Positions 45,540-54,775 of a DNA stretch of 64,000 nucleotides are shown one piece after another. Where the stretch lies: contig NZ_CP046703.1 in NCBI RefSeq assembly GCF_009873495.1, positions 5,174,501 to 5,238,500 of the forward strand, given 5' to 3'. The DNA is from Nostoc sp. ATCC 53789 (GTDB lineage: Bacteria > Cyanobacteriota > Cyanobacteriia > Cyanobacteriales > Nostocaceae). Each line of letters begins with the position of its first letter. Within the stretch, counting starts at the first letter, position 1. A program made the position numbers and the translations under genes. The notes under the pieces are model-generated. The model was not told the DNA's origin. It worked only from the letters and a program-made list of their open reading frames with translations, and searched no databases.

Positions 45540-47069
45540 ATGACTCTTTCATTCCAAGAATTAGGCATTTCCCAAGAACGTGTTGCACAACTAGAAAAAA
45601 TCGGTTTTACCGAACCAACTAACATTCAAGTCCAAGCAATTCCCCAATTGCTGGGTGGTCGTGATGTAGTCGGTCAATCTCAAACTGGAACAGGCAAAAC
45701 CGCAGCATTTTCACTGCCTATTTTAGAGCGGCTAGATATTAATCAAAAAGCCGTACAAGCCATAGTTTTAACACCAACTCGTGAATTAGCAATGCAGGTT
45801 CACGATGCGATCGCCCAATTCATCGGCGATGAAGGATTGCGGGTGTTAGCAATCTATGGTGGTCAATCAATTGACCGCCAGATGCTACAACTCAGACGTG
45901 GCGTTCACATGGTTGTGGGCACTCCCGGACGGGTGATCGATTTACTCGATCGCGGCTGTTTAAAGCTCGATCAAGTGAAGTGGTTTGTGTTAGATGAAGC
46001 CGATGAAATGTTGAGCATGGGCTTTATTGATGATGTAATCAAAATCCTCTCACAAGCGCCCGTAGATCGCCAAACAGCTTTATTCTCGGCAACAATGCCA
46101 CCATCGATTCGGATGTTGGTGAACAAGTTCTTGCGATCGCCTGCAACTGTCACCGTTGAGCAACCAAAAGCCGCTCCTAACAAAATCAATCAAGTAGCTT
46201 ACTTGATCCCCCGCCACTGGACAAAAGCTAAAGCTTTACAGCCGATTCTGGAAATGGAAGATCCAGAAACAGCCTTAATCTTTGTTCGCACCAGACGCAC
46301 AGCCGCCGAACTCACCAGTCAGTTACAAGGCGCTGGTCACAGTGTCGATGAATACCACGGTGACTTGTCACAACAAGCGCGGGAACGTTTATTAGTTAGA
46401 TTCCGTAACCGTCAAGTCCGTTGGGTAGTAGCAACTGATATTGCAGCACGAGGGTTAGATGTGGATCAACTCTCCCATGTAATCAACTTCGACTTACCCG
46501 ATAGCGTAGAAACCTACGTCCACCGTATTGGTCGTACTGGTCGTGCTGGTAAAGAAGGAACAGCAATTTCTTTAGTACAACCATTTGAGCGTCGCAAACA
46601 GCAAACATTTGAACGTCATAACCGTCAAAGTTGGCAATTGCTGACCATTCCTACACGCGCACAAATTGAAGCGCGGCACATCCTGAAACTGCAAGAACAA
46701 GTGCGGGAAGCTTTGACAGGTGAGCGTTTGGCTTCATTCTTGCCAATTGTTAGCGAACTAATTGAAGAATACGATGCTCAAGCGATCGCCGCAGCCGCAT
46801 TGCAAATCGCTTACGATCAAACTCGCCCCGCTTGGTTGAGTTCAGATGTGGAAATTCCCCAAGAGGAATCTTCTGCTCCCAAACCAAGACTCGGCAAGCG
46901 TCGTGACTCTTCCAGCGATCGCCCCCGTTCGGCATGGAAATCAGATAGTAACAATGGTGAAGAAAGACATTCTTCTCCCAAGCCCAAACTGCGGACAAGT
47001 GGGAACGAGTCTTCTGCATCCCCTAGTAAAAAGATAGGTTCACCTACAGCTAGAGAATCAGCTTCTTAG
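45540..47069 (+). CDS. DEAD-box ATP-dependent RNA helicase
   Basis: A 509-residue helicase. In order: Q motif FTEPTNIQVQAIP, Walker A SQTGTGKT (about 46-53), PTRELA, TPGR, DEAD in VLDEADEM, SAT, then HRIGRTGRAG. The C-terminal tail from about 420 is low-complexity, rich in Ser, Pro, Lys and Arg, a common RNA-binding extension. In cyanobacteria such helicases (CrhR/CrhC types) are often cold- or redox-induced; which paralogue this is cannot be told here. Confidence 0.93.
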   Translation: MTLSFQELGISQERVAQLEKIGFTEPTNIQVQAIPQLLGGRDVVGQSQTGTGKTAAFSLPILERLDINQKAVQAIVLTPTRELAMQVHDAIAQFIGDEGLRVLAIYGGQSIDRQMLQLRRGVHMVVGTPGRVIDLLDRGCLKLDQVKWFVLDEADEMLSMGFIDDVIKILSQAPVDRQTALFSATMPPSIRMLVNKFLRSPATVTVEQPKAAPNKINQVAYLIPRHWTKAKALQPILEMEDPETALIFVRTRRTAAELTSQLQGAGHSVDEYHGDLSQQARERLLVRFRNRQVRWVVATDIAARGLDVDQLSHVINFDLPDSVETYVHRIGRTGRAGKEGTAISLVQPFERRKQQTFERHNRQSWQLLTIPTRAQIEARHILKLQEQVREALTGERLASFLPIVSELIEEYDAQAIAAAALQIAYDQTRPAWLSSDVEIPQEESSAPKPRLGKRRDSSSDRPRSAWKSDSNNGEERHSSPKPKLRTSGNESSASPSKKIGSPTARESAS

Positions 47070-47511
47070 TCAACAGTTAGAAGTTAATCAATTTTGGATT
47101 TTAGACTTGTCGTGAGCGTTCAGTCGAACGATTTTAGATTTTTTCTTCAATCCAAAATCCAAATATAAAATTGGAGAGTTGAGAGTTAAGAGTCAAGATT
47201 TTGGCTTTGGCTCTTGACTTTTTGGCTTTTTGGGTAATTTTTTCTCCCAGATTGGCTCAACCAAGAACCAATAGTTTTGCAAGACAACGACAAACTGACA
47301 CTACCAGACTTACTAGCAGGTTGGGAGCCAATACTTGTAGGTTAAGGGGAAAAGGGGAAGGGGAAAGGGGAAAGGAAAAACCTTTAACCTTTACCCTTTA
47401 ACCTTTTCCCCAAATCCAATGCCGAGTTAAAAATGCTTAACCGAGCAGTATTGGGTTGGGAGCTAGTAGTGTCAGAAATTTGGCCTCCTGTGTTTGAGTA
47501 GTTCAAAACTA
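47070..47511. other. Spacer containing a CAATACT-family MITE
   Basis: 442 bp without a convincing gene. Short inverted stretches near 47095-47170 (TCAATCCAAAATCC / ATTTTGGATTTTAG) and the element at 47329-47453 are the main content. Confidence 0.65.
47319..47463. mobile_element. MITE-like element, CAATACT family, copy 3, with target duplications
   Basis: The 125-bp element (47329-47453) starts CAATACTTGTAGG and ends GCAGTATTG; the central AAAGGAAAAACCTTTAACC palindrome is shared with copy 1. It is bounded by the exact 10-bp repeat GGTTGGGAGC at 47319-47328 and 47454-47463. The perfect duplication suggests this is the youngest copy. Confidence 0.88.
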
Positions 47512-48459
47512 CTACAGCCAAGGACGACTAACTAGTTCTAACTCTCCAATTTCATCGTCGCTCAATCTCCAGCCCAAAGCACCAGCATTCTGCCGTACCT
47601 GTTCGGCTGTCTTCACCCCAGCAATGGGAATAACGTTCCCCTGAGTAATTAACCAGTTGAGAGCAACTTGGGCAGGGGTGCGATCGTATTTTTCCCCGAA
47701 GTTGCGTAGCAAAGATATGACTGGGGCAATTTTTTGCAGACCTTCTTTCTTAAATTGCGGGTCTATTTTTCTCGCACCAGTGGGGGTTTCAGCATTATTA
47801 ATACTGTACTTACCTGTGAGTAATCCCTGTGCTAAAGGACTATATGCCAAAATAGTCACACCCAACTCACGCGCAGTTGCCAGAATCCCCTTGCTTTCAA
47901 TTTGGCGACTGAGTAAAGAATAACGGACTTGGTTTACAGCTAAAGGCACTCCACGGGCTGCCAATATTTGATGCGCGTCTCGCATTTGCTCTGCTGAGTA
48001 ATTACTTACACCGACTGCCGCAATTCTGCCCCGCTTCACTTCATCCGCTAAGGCATTCATTAAAGTTTGTTGACTTAAAAAGAAAGCAAAAGGCCAATGC
48101 ACTTGGTACAGGGCAATTCGCTCAAGTTGTAGTCGTTTGAGGCTATCTGTTAAAGCATCAGAGACAGATTGGGCTGTAAATCGCCACGGTACGGGGCCAA
48201 ATTTTGTGGCGATTTGTACAGGTTGTTGTGTCTGTTGCAGAAATTGTCCTAAAAATTCCTCGCTCTTTCCCATTCCGTAGATTTCGGCAGTATCAAAAAA
48301 GGTAATACCAGCTTCTAAGGCTGCGGTAAATGCTTCTTGCAACTGTTCTGGGCCGTAGCGATCGCCATAATTCCAAAATAGTTTATCACCCCAAGCCCAA
48401 GTGCCTATGCACAAGGGTGTAACAGACGGGCCATTTTGCCCCAATGTGATGTTTTCCAC
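47512..48459 (-). CDS. Aldo/keto reductase
   Basis: A 315-residue NADPH-dependent oxidoreductase TIM barrel. Typical features: GTWAWGD, FFDTAEIYGMGKSEEFLG (catalytic Asp and Tyr at about 55-60), the Lys in IATKFGP, the His in YQVHWP, and a C-terminal cofactor segment IPIAGVKTAEQVRQNAGAL. Substrate cannot be inferred. Confidence 0.93.
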   Translation of the reverse strand: MENITLGQNGPSVTPLCIGTWAWGDKLFWNYGDRYGPEQLQEAFTAALEAGITFFDTAEIYGMGKSEEFLGQFLQQTQQPVQIATKFGPVPWRFTAQSVSDALTDSLKRLQLERIALYQVHWPFAFFLSQQTLMNALADEVKRGRIAAVGVSNYSAEQMRDAHQILAARGVPLAVNQVRYSLLSRQIESKGILATARELGVTILAYSPLAQGLLTGKYSINNAETPTGARKIDPQFKKEGLQKIAPVISLLRNFGEKYDRTPAQVALNWLITQGNVIPIAGVKTAEQVRQNAGALGWRLSDDEIGELELVSRPWL

Positions 48460-48603
48460 GGTTGCAAAATTTAGTTTATTTACATTTCTTTACTTTTATA
48501 GTGTATCGTTACAGACAAGATTGGGTGTGAGTAAGTTGATCTAGTATTTTTAAGGATCTTCACGGTGCGATCGCGATTTAAACCCTGAATCAAACGCGCA
48601 TAA

Positions 48604-48702
48604 GGGACTTTCAGTTAAAAAAATATCTTGTTGTAGGGACACAAAGCCTTGCGCTCCTAAAATCTATAAATAATTTGGGATAATTTATTTTTTACAAGTC
48701 CC
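48604..48702. mobile_element. ISAzo13-related MITE, copy 1
   Basis: 99 bp, beginning GGGACTTTCAG and ending ACAAGTCCC, flanked by TAA at 48601-48603 and 48703-48705. Ends and 3-bp duplication (TAA is TTA on the other strand) match the ISAzo13 copy at 2742-4064. No coding capacity. Confidence 0.7.
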
Positions 48703-48708
48703 TAAACA

Positions 48709-48742
48709 AGATCCCCGACAACTTTTACGAAGTCGGGGATCT
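48709..48742. repeat. GATCCCCGAC hairpin
   Basis: AGATCCCCGAC and GTCGGGGATCT are perfect 11-bp arms around a 12-nt loop. There is no good U-run on either side, so it is more likely an interspersed palindrome than a terminator. Confidence 0.7.
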
Positions 48743-48802
48743 GCGGGCTGCAATTCTCACACATCAAATAGGATTGCGATAGTTGAGTGTATTTACTTGT
48801 AA

Positions 48803-49027
48803 TTATGAATTAGATGGTTTCTCCTGCTTGACTTTTTTGATTAATTGCATGTAGACATTAATTTCACTAATTTCTACATCATGCTCAACTCTGGTTACTT
48901 TCCATTTCTCTTTTTTTAGGTAAACTTCCTCTCCTACTCTGGGAGTAAATTGAAGATCATAGAACTTTTTTAGAAAATCTTTTTGATTTTCTTCCCATAA
49001 TATTACTTTGACTGGTTCTTGACTCAT
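48803..49027 (-). CDS. Small protein of unknown function
   Basis: A 74-residue soluble protein (VKVILWEENQKDFLKKFYD, then VGEEVYLKKEKWKVTRVEHDVE). The pattern of beta strands with a conserved-looking W suggests a real small beta-barrel-like protein. No family recognised. Confidence 0.55.
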   Translation of the reverse strand: MSQEPVKVILWEENQKDFLKKFYDLQFTPRVGEEVYLKKEKWKVTRVEHDVEISEINVYMQLIKKVKQEKPSNS

Positions 49028-49410
49028 TGCTTATGCCTTTTTGGTTACTAGATGAAGCTAAGTAGTTTGATGACATACATACGGCAAGTTTATCTTACTA
49101 ATTCAATAGAATAGCGTAGTTAAAACCACATTTTCATATTGATATTTTTATCTGGCTTGATTGCGTCCGATAACAGGTGAAGCACAATACCATCACTCTA
49201 GTTGTATATAACTAGAGTTGTACTCTATGCTATAATCAATCGCGTTTTAACTTAGTGTTAGACCTTCCATATAAGTTTAGTGAATTATTAGAAACTTACC
49301 TAGTAAGTAATAACTGTTAATAATATCCTCTAGTACAACTGCGATATTTATGGATAACCAAGAGACAAGCAACAAGAGAGAGATGCTTTATCGCAATTAT
49401 TTGTATCCTC
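49028..49410. other. Spacer upstream of the 49411 gene
   Basis: 383 bp. A 25-codon frame at 49350-49427 (MDNQETSNKREMLYRNYLYP) overlaps the next start in another frame; it may be a leader peptide or chance. An inverted CTCTAGTTGTATATAACTAGAG-like palindrome (about 49197-49212) lies upstream. Confidence 0.45.
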
Positions 49411-50106
49411 ATGCTGAGAGTATCTAAATTTTCATCTTTTCTAGACTTATATGGAGCAAGCAAAGAAGTTATTGAAGAAGTTAGGAAAGAGGAAATTCAA
49501 GCTCGAATTGAACACTTGCAATCATCTCCTAAAACTAATTTAATACTATTGGCATCTGAAATAGAAAGAGAGCTTCGATATTTAATTGCTAGTATGGGAC
49601 TTTTGGATAAGTCTCAAGGTAGATTCTTAGCTGATGTCAAGCTTTTGGAACCTTATGGTTTTACTGAAATAGAAAAAGCTAATTACTTTTGGTCAATACG
49701 TAATAAAAGTGTTCATGGGCAGGAGGTAGATTCAAATGATATTTTATTAGCAGTAGAGAGTGGTTTATCTCTTCTGGAAAGCCTTCAATCAATCCCGCAT
49801 GAAGTTCATATAGTTTATCATCCAGGAGTTTTAGTCTATTCTGATCCAGACTGTACAAGAGTTCAAGAATCTGTTAAAGGAGTAATTCTTGAAACAAGAA
49901 GGCATCCAAGCGATGCTTTTGTTGGGTTTATTATTTTCCCGACAACTCTTATATCTTTTATAAAAGATAGAATTGTATCTTGGGAGTGGAATATGAATAG
50001 AATTTGGGAAGTAGCTTGGTATCGTGATCCCGATACGAATGAGATTAAATCTGCATGGGCTTCATCGGCTGAATTTGTTGGTCGAGATTTGGATAATCTC
50101 CGATGA
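49411..50106 (+). CDS. Hypothetical protein, 231 residues
   Basis: A soluble protein with a helical N-terminal half (EVIEEVRKEEIQARIEHLQ; LLASEIERELRYLIASMGLL; FWSIRNKSVHGQEV). The IRNKSVHG segment is like the R-N-x-x-x-H of HEPN/DUF4145-type domains, which are often RNases or toxin-like. The C-terminal half is beta-rich and unknown. The HEPN link is tentative. Confidence 0.6.
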   Translation: MLRVSKFSSFLDLYGASKEVIEEVRKEEIQARIEHLQSSPKTNLILLASEIERELRYLIASMGLLDKSQGRFLADVKLLEPYGFTEIEKANYFWSIRNKSVHGQEVDSNDILLAVESGLSLLESLQSIPHEVHIVYHPGVLVYSDPDCTRVQESVKGVILETRRHPSDAFVGFIIFPTTLISFIKDRIVSWEWNMNRIWEVAWYRDPDTNEIKSAWASSAEFVGRDLDNLR

Positions 50107-50135
50107 TAGGGATAGTATCAATTTTAGCCACTCAA

Positions 50136-50322
50136 TAAAGATAAATTTGGCAAAATTATCTCGATTAATCTTGAAACAATAGATTACGAAATCGGTAATA
50201 ATTTAGTCGAAACGAGTTTTCGATTACGATTTAAGCAAACCGATGCAGCACTTTGGGGAGAAAGAATTGATTTTGATGCTGTTTATGCAGTTGGTGGTAC
50301 ATTGCTCAGGATGGCACAGTGA
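50136..50322 (+). pseudogene. Start-less coding remnant
   Basis: One frame reads KFGKIISINLETIDYEIGNN then SFRLRFKQTDAALWGERIDF up to TGA at 50320-50322, with protein-like composition but no start codon. Probably the tail of a lost gene. No family recognised. The remaining sequence up to 50480 holds nothing clear. Confidence 0.4.
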
Positions 50323-50480
50323 TACACGAGACTTTAGTTAGACTTCAGGCAAAAATGAGTGTGATTATTCTTCTCTCCGATGAAATCATGAGCATCTTAA
50401 TATCTGTCACATTTTGGCGCGATCGCTCTAGAAACCAGAAAAGGGCAATTGAGGATTTTAATCAAGCTCTCGTCATTATT

Positions 50481-51290
50481 TTATGTACTTGACTGTGCAG
50501 CAATCTGGACAGCTTCTATATCAACATTGAGGTGTTGAGCAATCTGCTCAACACTCATCCCTGTTTTTAGTAACAGAGGGACGGTAAGTTTCAACATTTC
50601 AGCTTCTCGTTCTTCTCGACCTTCTTCTCGACCCTCGGCTTTCGCTTCCTGATAAACTCTTGTTTGCTCCAAAGTGAGTCCTAGCATAGCTTCAACGTCC
50701 TCTCTACTCAAGGTCGAAAACTTATAAACGGCAATTGTGGTTATGATGTCTAGTATTTCGTTTTGCGGCAGTGTGTCCGTTTCCTCTAATTTTACCCGCT
50801 CAATCAATTGCTTTGCTTGCTCTGCCATCACTTCATCCGATGCTAGAGTCAACTGCATCAAGTTGATACCTATTGGCTGCTGATTAGTCGCGCCTAACTC
50901 ATCTAAATAGATTCTCTGCACTTGATCGCTGTTGAGAAATATTCGATGAGTTCTTTGATCGCTTGGTTCCAAAGAGCGTGATGAAAAAATTACCACACAG
51001 AACCAGTCATCGTACTGAAAACGATTCCGGTTCAGGTACATCAACGACTCGGTAAAGAACCGATGGTAGAGGGCTTCATCTTTTTGGAATTGAACTTCAG
51101 CAAAAAAGATCACCTTCGATGTTGCATCCTCTGGAGGTAAAAACACACCATCGATGCGAAAAGCAGTTTCTTTGACTTCAAGTGATTCAAACCGATAGTT
51201 TTGCCCTTGCAGAGGAGGATTATCAACCAGTTCAAAGAGTAACCCAGGAAAGCGCTTAAAAATTTGATAGTAAATGGAATCTCGTTTCAC
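50481..51290 (-). CDS. Rpn-family / DUF2887 putative nuclease
   Basis: A 269-residue member of the Rpn/PD-(D/E)XK transposase-like family: YYQIFKRFPGLLFELVDNP start, RIDGVFLPP and VIFFAEVQFQKDEALYHRFF with the D-E-Q nuclease core, then a coiled, charged linker (EGREEGREEREAEML) and a C-terminal TGMSVEQIAQHLNVDIEAV helix pair. Relatives promote RecA-independent recombination or act in phage defence. Confidence 0.85.
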   Translation of the reverse strand: MKRDSIYYQIFKRFPGLLFELVDNPPLQGQNYRFESLEVKETAFRIDGVFLPPEDATSKVIFFAEVQFQKDEALYHRFFTESLMYLNRNRFQYDDWFCVVIFSSRSLEPSDQRTHRIFLNSDQVQRIYLDELGATNQQPIGINLMQLTLASDEVMAEQAKQLIERVKLEETDTLPQNEILDIITTIAVYKFSTLSREDVEAMLGLTLEQTRVYQEAKAEGREEGREEREAEMLKLTVPLLLKTGMSVEQIAQHLNVDIEAVQIAAQSST

Positions 51291-51584
51291 TACTTCATCC
51301 TAAAATTCTCTCGTTATCCGTAGGCGTAGCCCACACTTCTCTACGAGACGCTGCGCGAACGACAAGCTCAGTGACCATCGTAGACATCGCGGATTAGCAG
51401 CAAGCCATAAAAATTAATCCTAACTTGGCTGAAGCTTATGCTAATCGAGGTGTATAATTGCTTGCCAAATAAGTGCGATCGCATCGCAACTTCCACTTTT
51501 CCTTAGCTGATTTTAAGCGGGTAGGGTTTATCTTTATTTAAAGAGAGAGAGATTAAATCCTATAAACCATACGAAAAAGTAGCT
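51291..51584. other. Spacer with GC-rich interspersed repeat
   Basis: Near 51315-51365 the sequence GTAGGCGTAGCCC...CTCTACGAGACGCTGCGCG belongs to the same interspersed family as 57605-57760 and 57945-58000. A short frame fragment follows (AEAYANRG-like), without start or stop context. Confidence 0.5.
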
Positions 51585-53018
51585 ATGGCAAGCGGTGAAG
51601 TATTTGATACCAAAACAAAATCCCTATCTGTGCCAAGGGTAAACCTGCTGACCATGTTCCGGCTGGGTTTATTTCAAATGGGGTTGAGCATGATGTCAAT
51701 TTTGACTCTGGGCGTACTCAACAGAGTCATGATTCAAGAAATAGCGATTCCGGCGACACTGGTTTCAGTCGTTCTAGCACTGCCTTTATTTGTTGCTCCT
51801 TCCCGTGTCTGGTTTGGCCAGATTTCTGATGCCAAGCCGTTATGGGGATACCACCGCACAGCTTATGTTTGGGTGGGAGCGGCAATATTTGCGATCGCAG
51901 CATTTTTAGCTGTACAAGTAATGTGGCAGATGAATCTTGCCGCTACTAGTGCAGGTGGTTGGACATGGACAACCCAAACAATTGGCTGGACAGCACTTTT
52001 AGCTTTGGTTTTTGCTGTCTACGGTCTAGGAATTTGTGCTAGCGGTACTGCCTTTGCTGCTTTGTTGGTGGATATATCTGAAGAAGATAACCGTTCCAAA
52101 GTAGTTGGTGTGGTTTGGTCGATGCTAATGGTGGGGATTATTGTTGGGGCAATTATTAGTGCCAGTTTGCTGAAACAGTTAACGCCAGAGGCAACCTTAG
52201 AAACCTTACAGGCATCAATCACCAGGCTGTTTACTATCGTCCCAGCAATTGTATTTGGTTTAGCGATCGCAGCAACATTCGGCGTAGAAAAAAAATACTC
52301 TCAATACTTAACCCGTTCCACACTGGTGAACCGGGAAGACAGCATTACTCTAGGCAATGCTTGGAAAATCTTGACAGCTAGCCCACAAACAGGTATATTC
52401 TTCACCTTTTTATTGGTGATGACCATCAGTTTGTTTATGCAAGACCCGATTTTAGAACCGTATGCGGGTCAAGTTTTTAAAATGCCCCTAGCGGAAAGTA
52501 CCAAATTAAATATTTTTTATGGAACAGGACTACTGATTGCCTACGGTGTTACTGGCTTTTACATTGTCCCGCGTTTGGGTAAGCGCAGAACTGCACGTTT
52601 AGGCTGTATGTTGGTAGCATTCTGTGCAATATTGCTAGGTATTTCAGGATTCACAGCTAATGCAGCAGTTCTCAAACTAGGCTTGTTCTTTTTCGGTTTA
52701 GCCGCAGGTTTCTTAACTACAGCAGCAATTAGCTTGATGTTGGATCTTACCGCAGCAGAAGCCGCAGGTACGTTTATTGGGGCATGGGGATTAGCACAGT
52801 CCCTTTCTAGAGGTGTGGCGGTAGTCATCGGAGGTACAGTTTTGGATATTGGACGCAAGCTGTTACCGAGTTTAGAGTTAGCTTATGGACTGGTATTTGC
52901 CCTAGAAGCACTAGGAATGGTGCTATCGATTTGGTTTCTAAATCGGGTGAATATCACAGAATTTCAAACAAGTACCAAGCAAGCGATCGCTTCAGTTTTA
53001 GAAAGCGATTTAGACTAA
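51585..53018 (+). CDS. BCD-family chlorophyll/bacteriochlorophyll transporter (PucC-like MFS)
   Basis: A 477-residue, 12-helix major facilitator protein of the PucC/LhaA type. Typical features are LRLGLFQMG-like VNLLTMFRLGLFQMGLSMM, then RVWFGQISDAKPLWGYHRTAYVW and ALLVDISEEDNRSKVVGVVWSML. Relatives help insert or deliver (bacterio)chlorophyll during antenna assembly. Consistent with the nearby chlG and btpA. Confidence 0.92.
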   Translation: MASGEVFDTKTKSLSVPRVNLLTMFRLGLFQMGLSMMSILTLGVLNRVMIQEIAIPATLVSVVLALPLFVAPSRVWFGQISDAKPLWGYHRTAYVWVGAAIFAIAAFLAVQVMWQMNLAATSAGGWTWTTQTIGWTALLALVFAVYGLGICASGTAFAALLVDISEEDNRSKVVGVVWSMLMVGIIVGAIISASLLKQLTPEATLETLQASITRLFTIVPAIVFGLAIAATFGVEKKYSQYLTRSTLVNREDSITLGNAWKILTASPQTGIFFTFLLVMTISLFMQDPILEPYAGQVFKMPLAESTKLNIFYGTGLLIAYGVTGFYIVPRLGKRRTARLGCMLVAFCAILLGISGFTANAAVLKLGLFFFGLAAGFLTTAAISLMLDLTAAEAAGTFIGAWGLAQSLSRGVAVVIGGTVLDIGRKLLPSLELAYGLVFALEALGMVLSIWFLNRVNITEFQTSTKQAIASVLESDLD

Positions 53019-53088
53019 ACTGTATGGGGCATTGGGCATGAGACAAATGACCAATGACCAATGACAAATGACAAATGACTAATAACCA

Positions 53089-53895
53089 ATGAATGATTTT
53101 TGGACAACAATTCTAGATTTTGCCCAAACTACCACTACCAGGGTGGGTAAGCAGCTAATGCAAGATTTTGGGCAAGTACAGGCTTCCCAAAAAGCTGATG
53201 GAAGTTTGGTGACGCAAGCAGATAAATGGGCAGATCAGGAAATTCGGGATGCGATCGCTTCTACTTTCTCTGGTTACGGCATTTTGAGCGAAGAGAGCGA
53301 TCAGTCATTTCCTGGTACTGAGTGGTGCTGGGTAATTGACCCCCTAGATGGTACAACCAACTTTACACGCGGCATTCCTATCTGGACAATATCTCTGGGT
53401 TTACTGTATCGAGGCACGCCCATTTTTGGGTATGTTTACGCACCAACCTTGGATCAAGCTTTTCATGGTTTTTGGGCGGGTTCATCTGGTTTAGCAACAC
53501 CAACAGGAGCATTTCTCAACCACCACCCCATCCACACCAGTGTTGATAGTCCCAGCAATAATCACTTTTTTAACCTTTGTTCTCGTAGTACCGCAGCTAT
53601 CAAAAACGGCTTCCCCTGCAAAATTCGGATGTTGGGTGTAGCTAGCTATAATTTTTTGACAGTTGCTACTGGGGCTACTCTCGGTGGGATTGAGGCGACA
53701 CCAAAAGTTTGGGACTTAGCCGGGGCTTGGGTAATTGTCCAGGCAGCTGGTGGGGTATGGGTATCGCTGAAATCAGAACCGTTTCCGTTGTCACCCGGAG
53801 AAGATTATAGCGATCGCTCTTTTCCCACTTTGGTTGTCAGTCGTCCCGAATTAGTTCCGGTATTTCAACCTTTTCTAGATGGCGTAAAAATCTAA
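53089..53895 (+). CDS. Inositol monophosphatase family protein
   Basis: A 268-residue Mg-dependent phosphatase. Metal-site motifs are ILSEESD (about 64-70), WVIDPLDGTTNFTRGIP (about 82-98) and the C-terminal WDLAGAWVIVQAAGG (about 208-222). Members hydrolyse inositol phosphates, histidinol phosphate or PAP; the substrate is undetermined. It lies 70 bp after the PucC-like gene, separated by CAATGAC repeats. Confidence 0.92.
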   Translation: MNDFWTTILDFAQTTTTRVGKQLMQDFGQVQASQKADGSLVTQADKWADQEIRDAIASTFSGYGILSEESDQSFPGTEWCWVIDPLDGTTNFTRGIPIWTISLGLLYRGTPIFGYVYAPTLDQAFHGFWAGSSGLATPTGAFLNHHPIHTSVDSPSNNHFFNLCSRSTAAIKNGFPCKIRMLGVASYNFLTVATGATLGGIEATPKVWDLAGAWVIVQAAGGVWVSLKSEPFPLSPGEDYSDRSFPTLVVSRPELVPVFQPFLDGVKI

Positions 53896-54109
53896 TCAGC
53901 TGCTCTAACACTTAAAACAGTTATTTTGTCAATCAGAGTAGTGAACGGCGACATCCCGACATCAAAGTTAATAAAGCCCTAGTCAGACAGAGAATTGAGT
54001 ATAAATAAAACTGGTAATAATCCTGATTTCAGTTCAAAACCAATGTAGTTACTAATTTAAGTACCGTTGTGGCTTATATCACACTGCTTAATTTAGTATA
54101 AATAATTTT

Positions 54110-54682
54110 ATGTTATCTAATCTAGATTTAATTCGAGAGTTTGTGCAAAACTCTATCCAGAAAAAAGAAATTTTGTTGTCAAATCCTGCTTTGACAGCGC
54201 AAACAGTGTATAAAACCAACCAATTGACAGCAAAAGGTGAAGGTGTGATTGCCACCTTCCAACTATCTAATACACTATCTGAATTCTTGATTTCTCCAAA
54301 ATCATCCCAGTGGGAATTAATAAATCAGGTATTAGCAGAATATAGTTATCTTCTCAAAGGAGAAGTAGATAGTCGGGGTTTCTATCAGTATCAATACAGC
54401 GAAGTTCCCAAAGGCTATGAGATGCACTGTACTAAATCTGTACTTCTATGGCGAGCTTGGTGGAAATATCGCAAGTATACTTCAAGACTAGGGATTCCCT
54501 TGGAACTTCTGATCAGGACGCGGGATTCATGGTATCCAATCCGAGATTTAATTATTAGTGATGGACTTCTTTATATCAAAACTTTAGGAAGCGAGATCGC
54601 ACTTGATTCAGAAGACTTGGTTACTTGGTTAAGCAAAATTGATGTAACTAAAACTAAAGAAATACCTAGTACAGAGACGTAA
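54110..54682 (+). CDS. Hypothetical protein, 190 residues
   Basis: A soluble alpha/beta protein without membrane segments (FVQNSIQKKEILLSNPALTAQ; YEMHCTKSVLLWRAWWKYRKY). Coding-like composition and length support a gene. I do not recognise the family. Confidence 0.65.
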   Translation: MLSNLDLIREFVQNSIQKKEILLSNPALTAQTVYKTNQLTAKGEGVIATFQLSNTLSEFLISPKSSQWELINQVLAEYSYLLKGEVDSRGFYQYQYSEVPKGYEMHCTKSVLLWRAWWKYRKYTSRLGIPLELLIRTRDSWYPIRDLIISDGLLYIKTLGSEIALDSEDLVTWLSKIDVTKTKEIPSTET

Positions 54683-54775
54683 TTCGTAATTTGTAATTAC
54701 TTTGCAAACGCAGTTTATACTCACCCTTTTAACGTTAAATTGACGCAAAGATTTTTGAAAATGGCGTGAAGAAAA

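Larger units (their letters stand above)
48460..48802. other. Spacer with an ISAzo13-related MITE and a hairpin
   Basis: Divergent/convergent spacer of 343 bp; content is the element at 48604-48702 and the hairpin at 48709-48742, otherwise nothing seen. Confidence 0.65.

Noticed and set aside
48709-48742. Strong hairpin as terminator for the 48803 or aldo/keto reductase gene
   Set aside because: No U-run on either strand and both neighbouring genes are transcribed toward lower coordinates, with the hairpin upstream of one and far downstream of the other.
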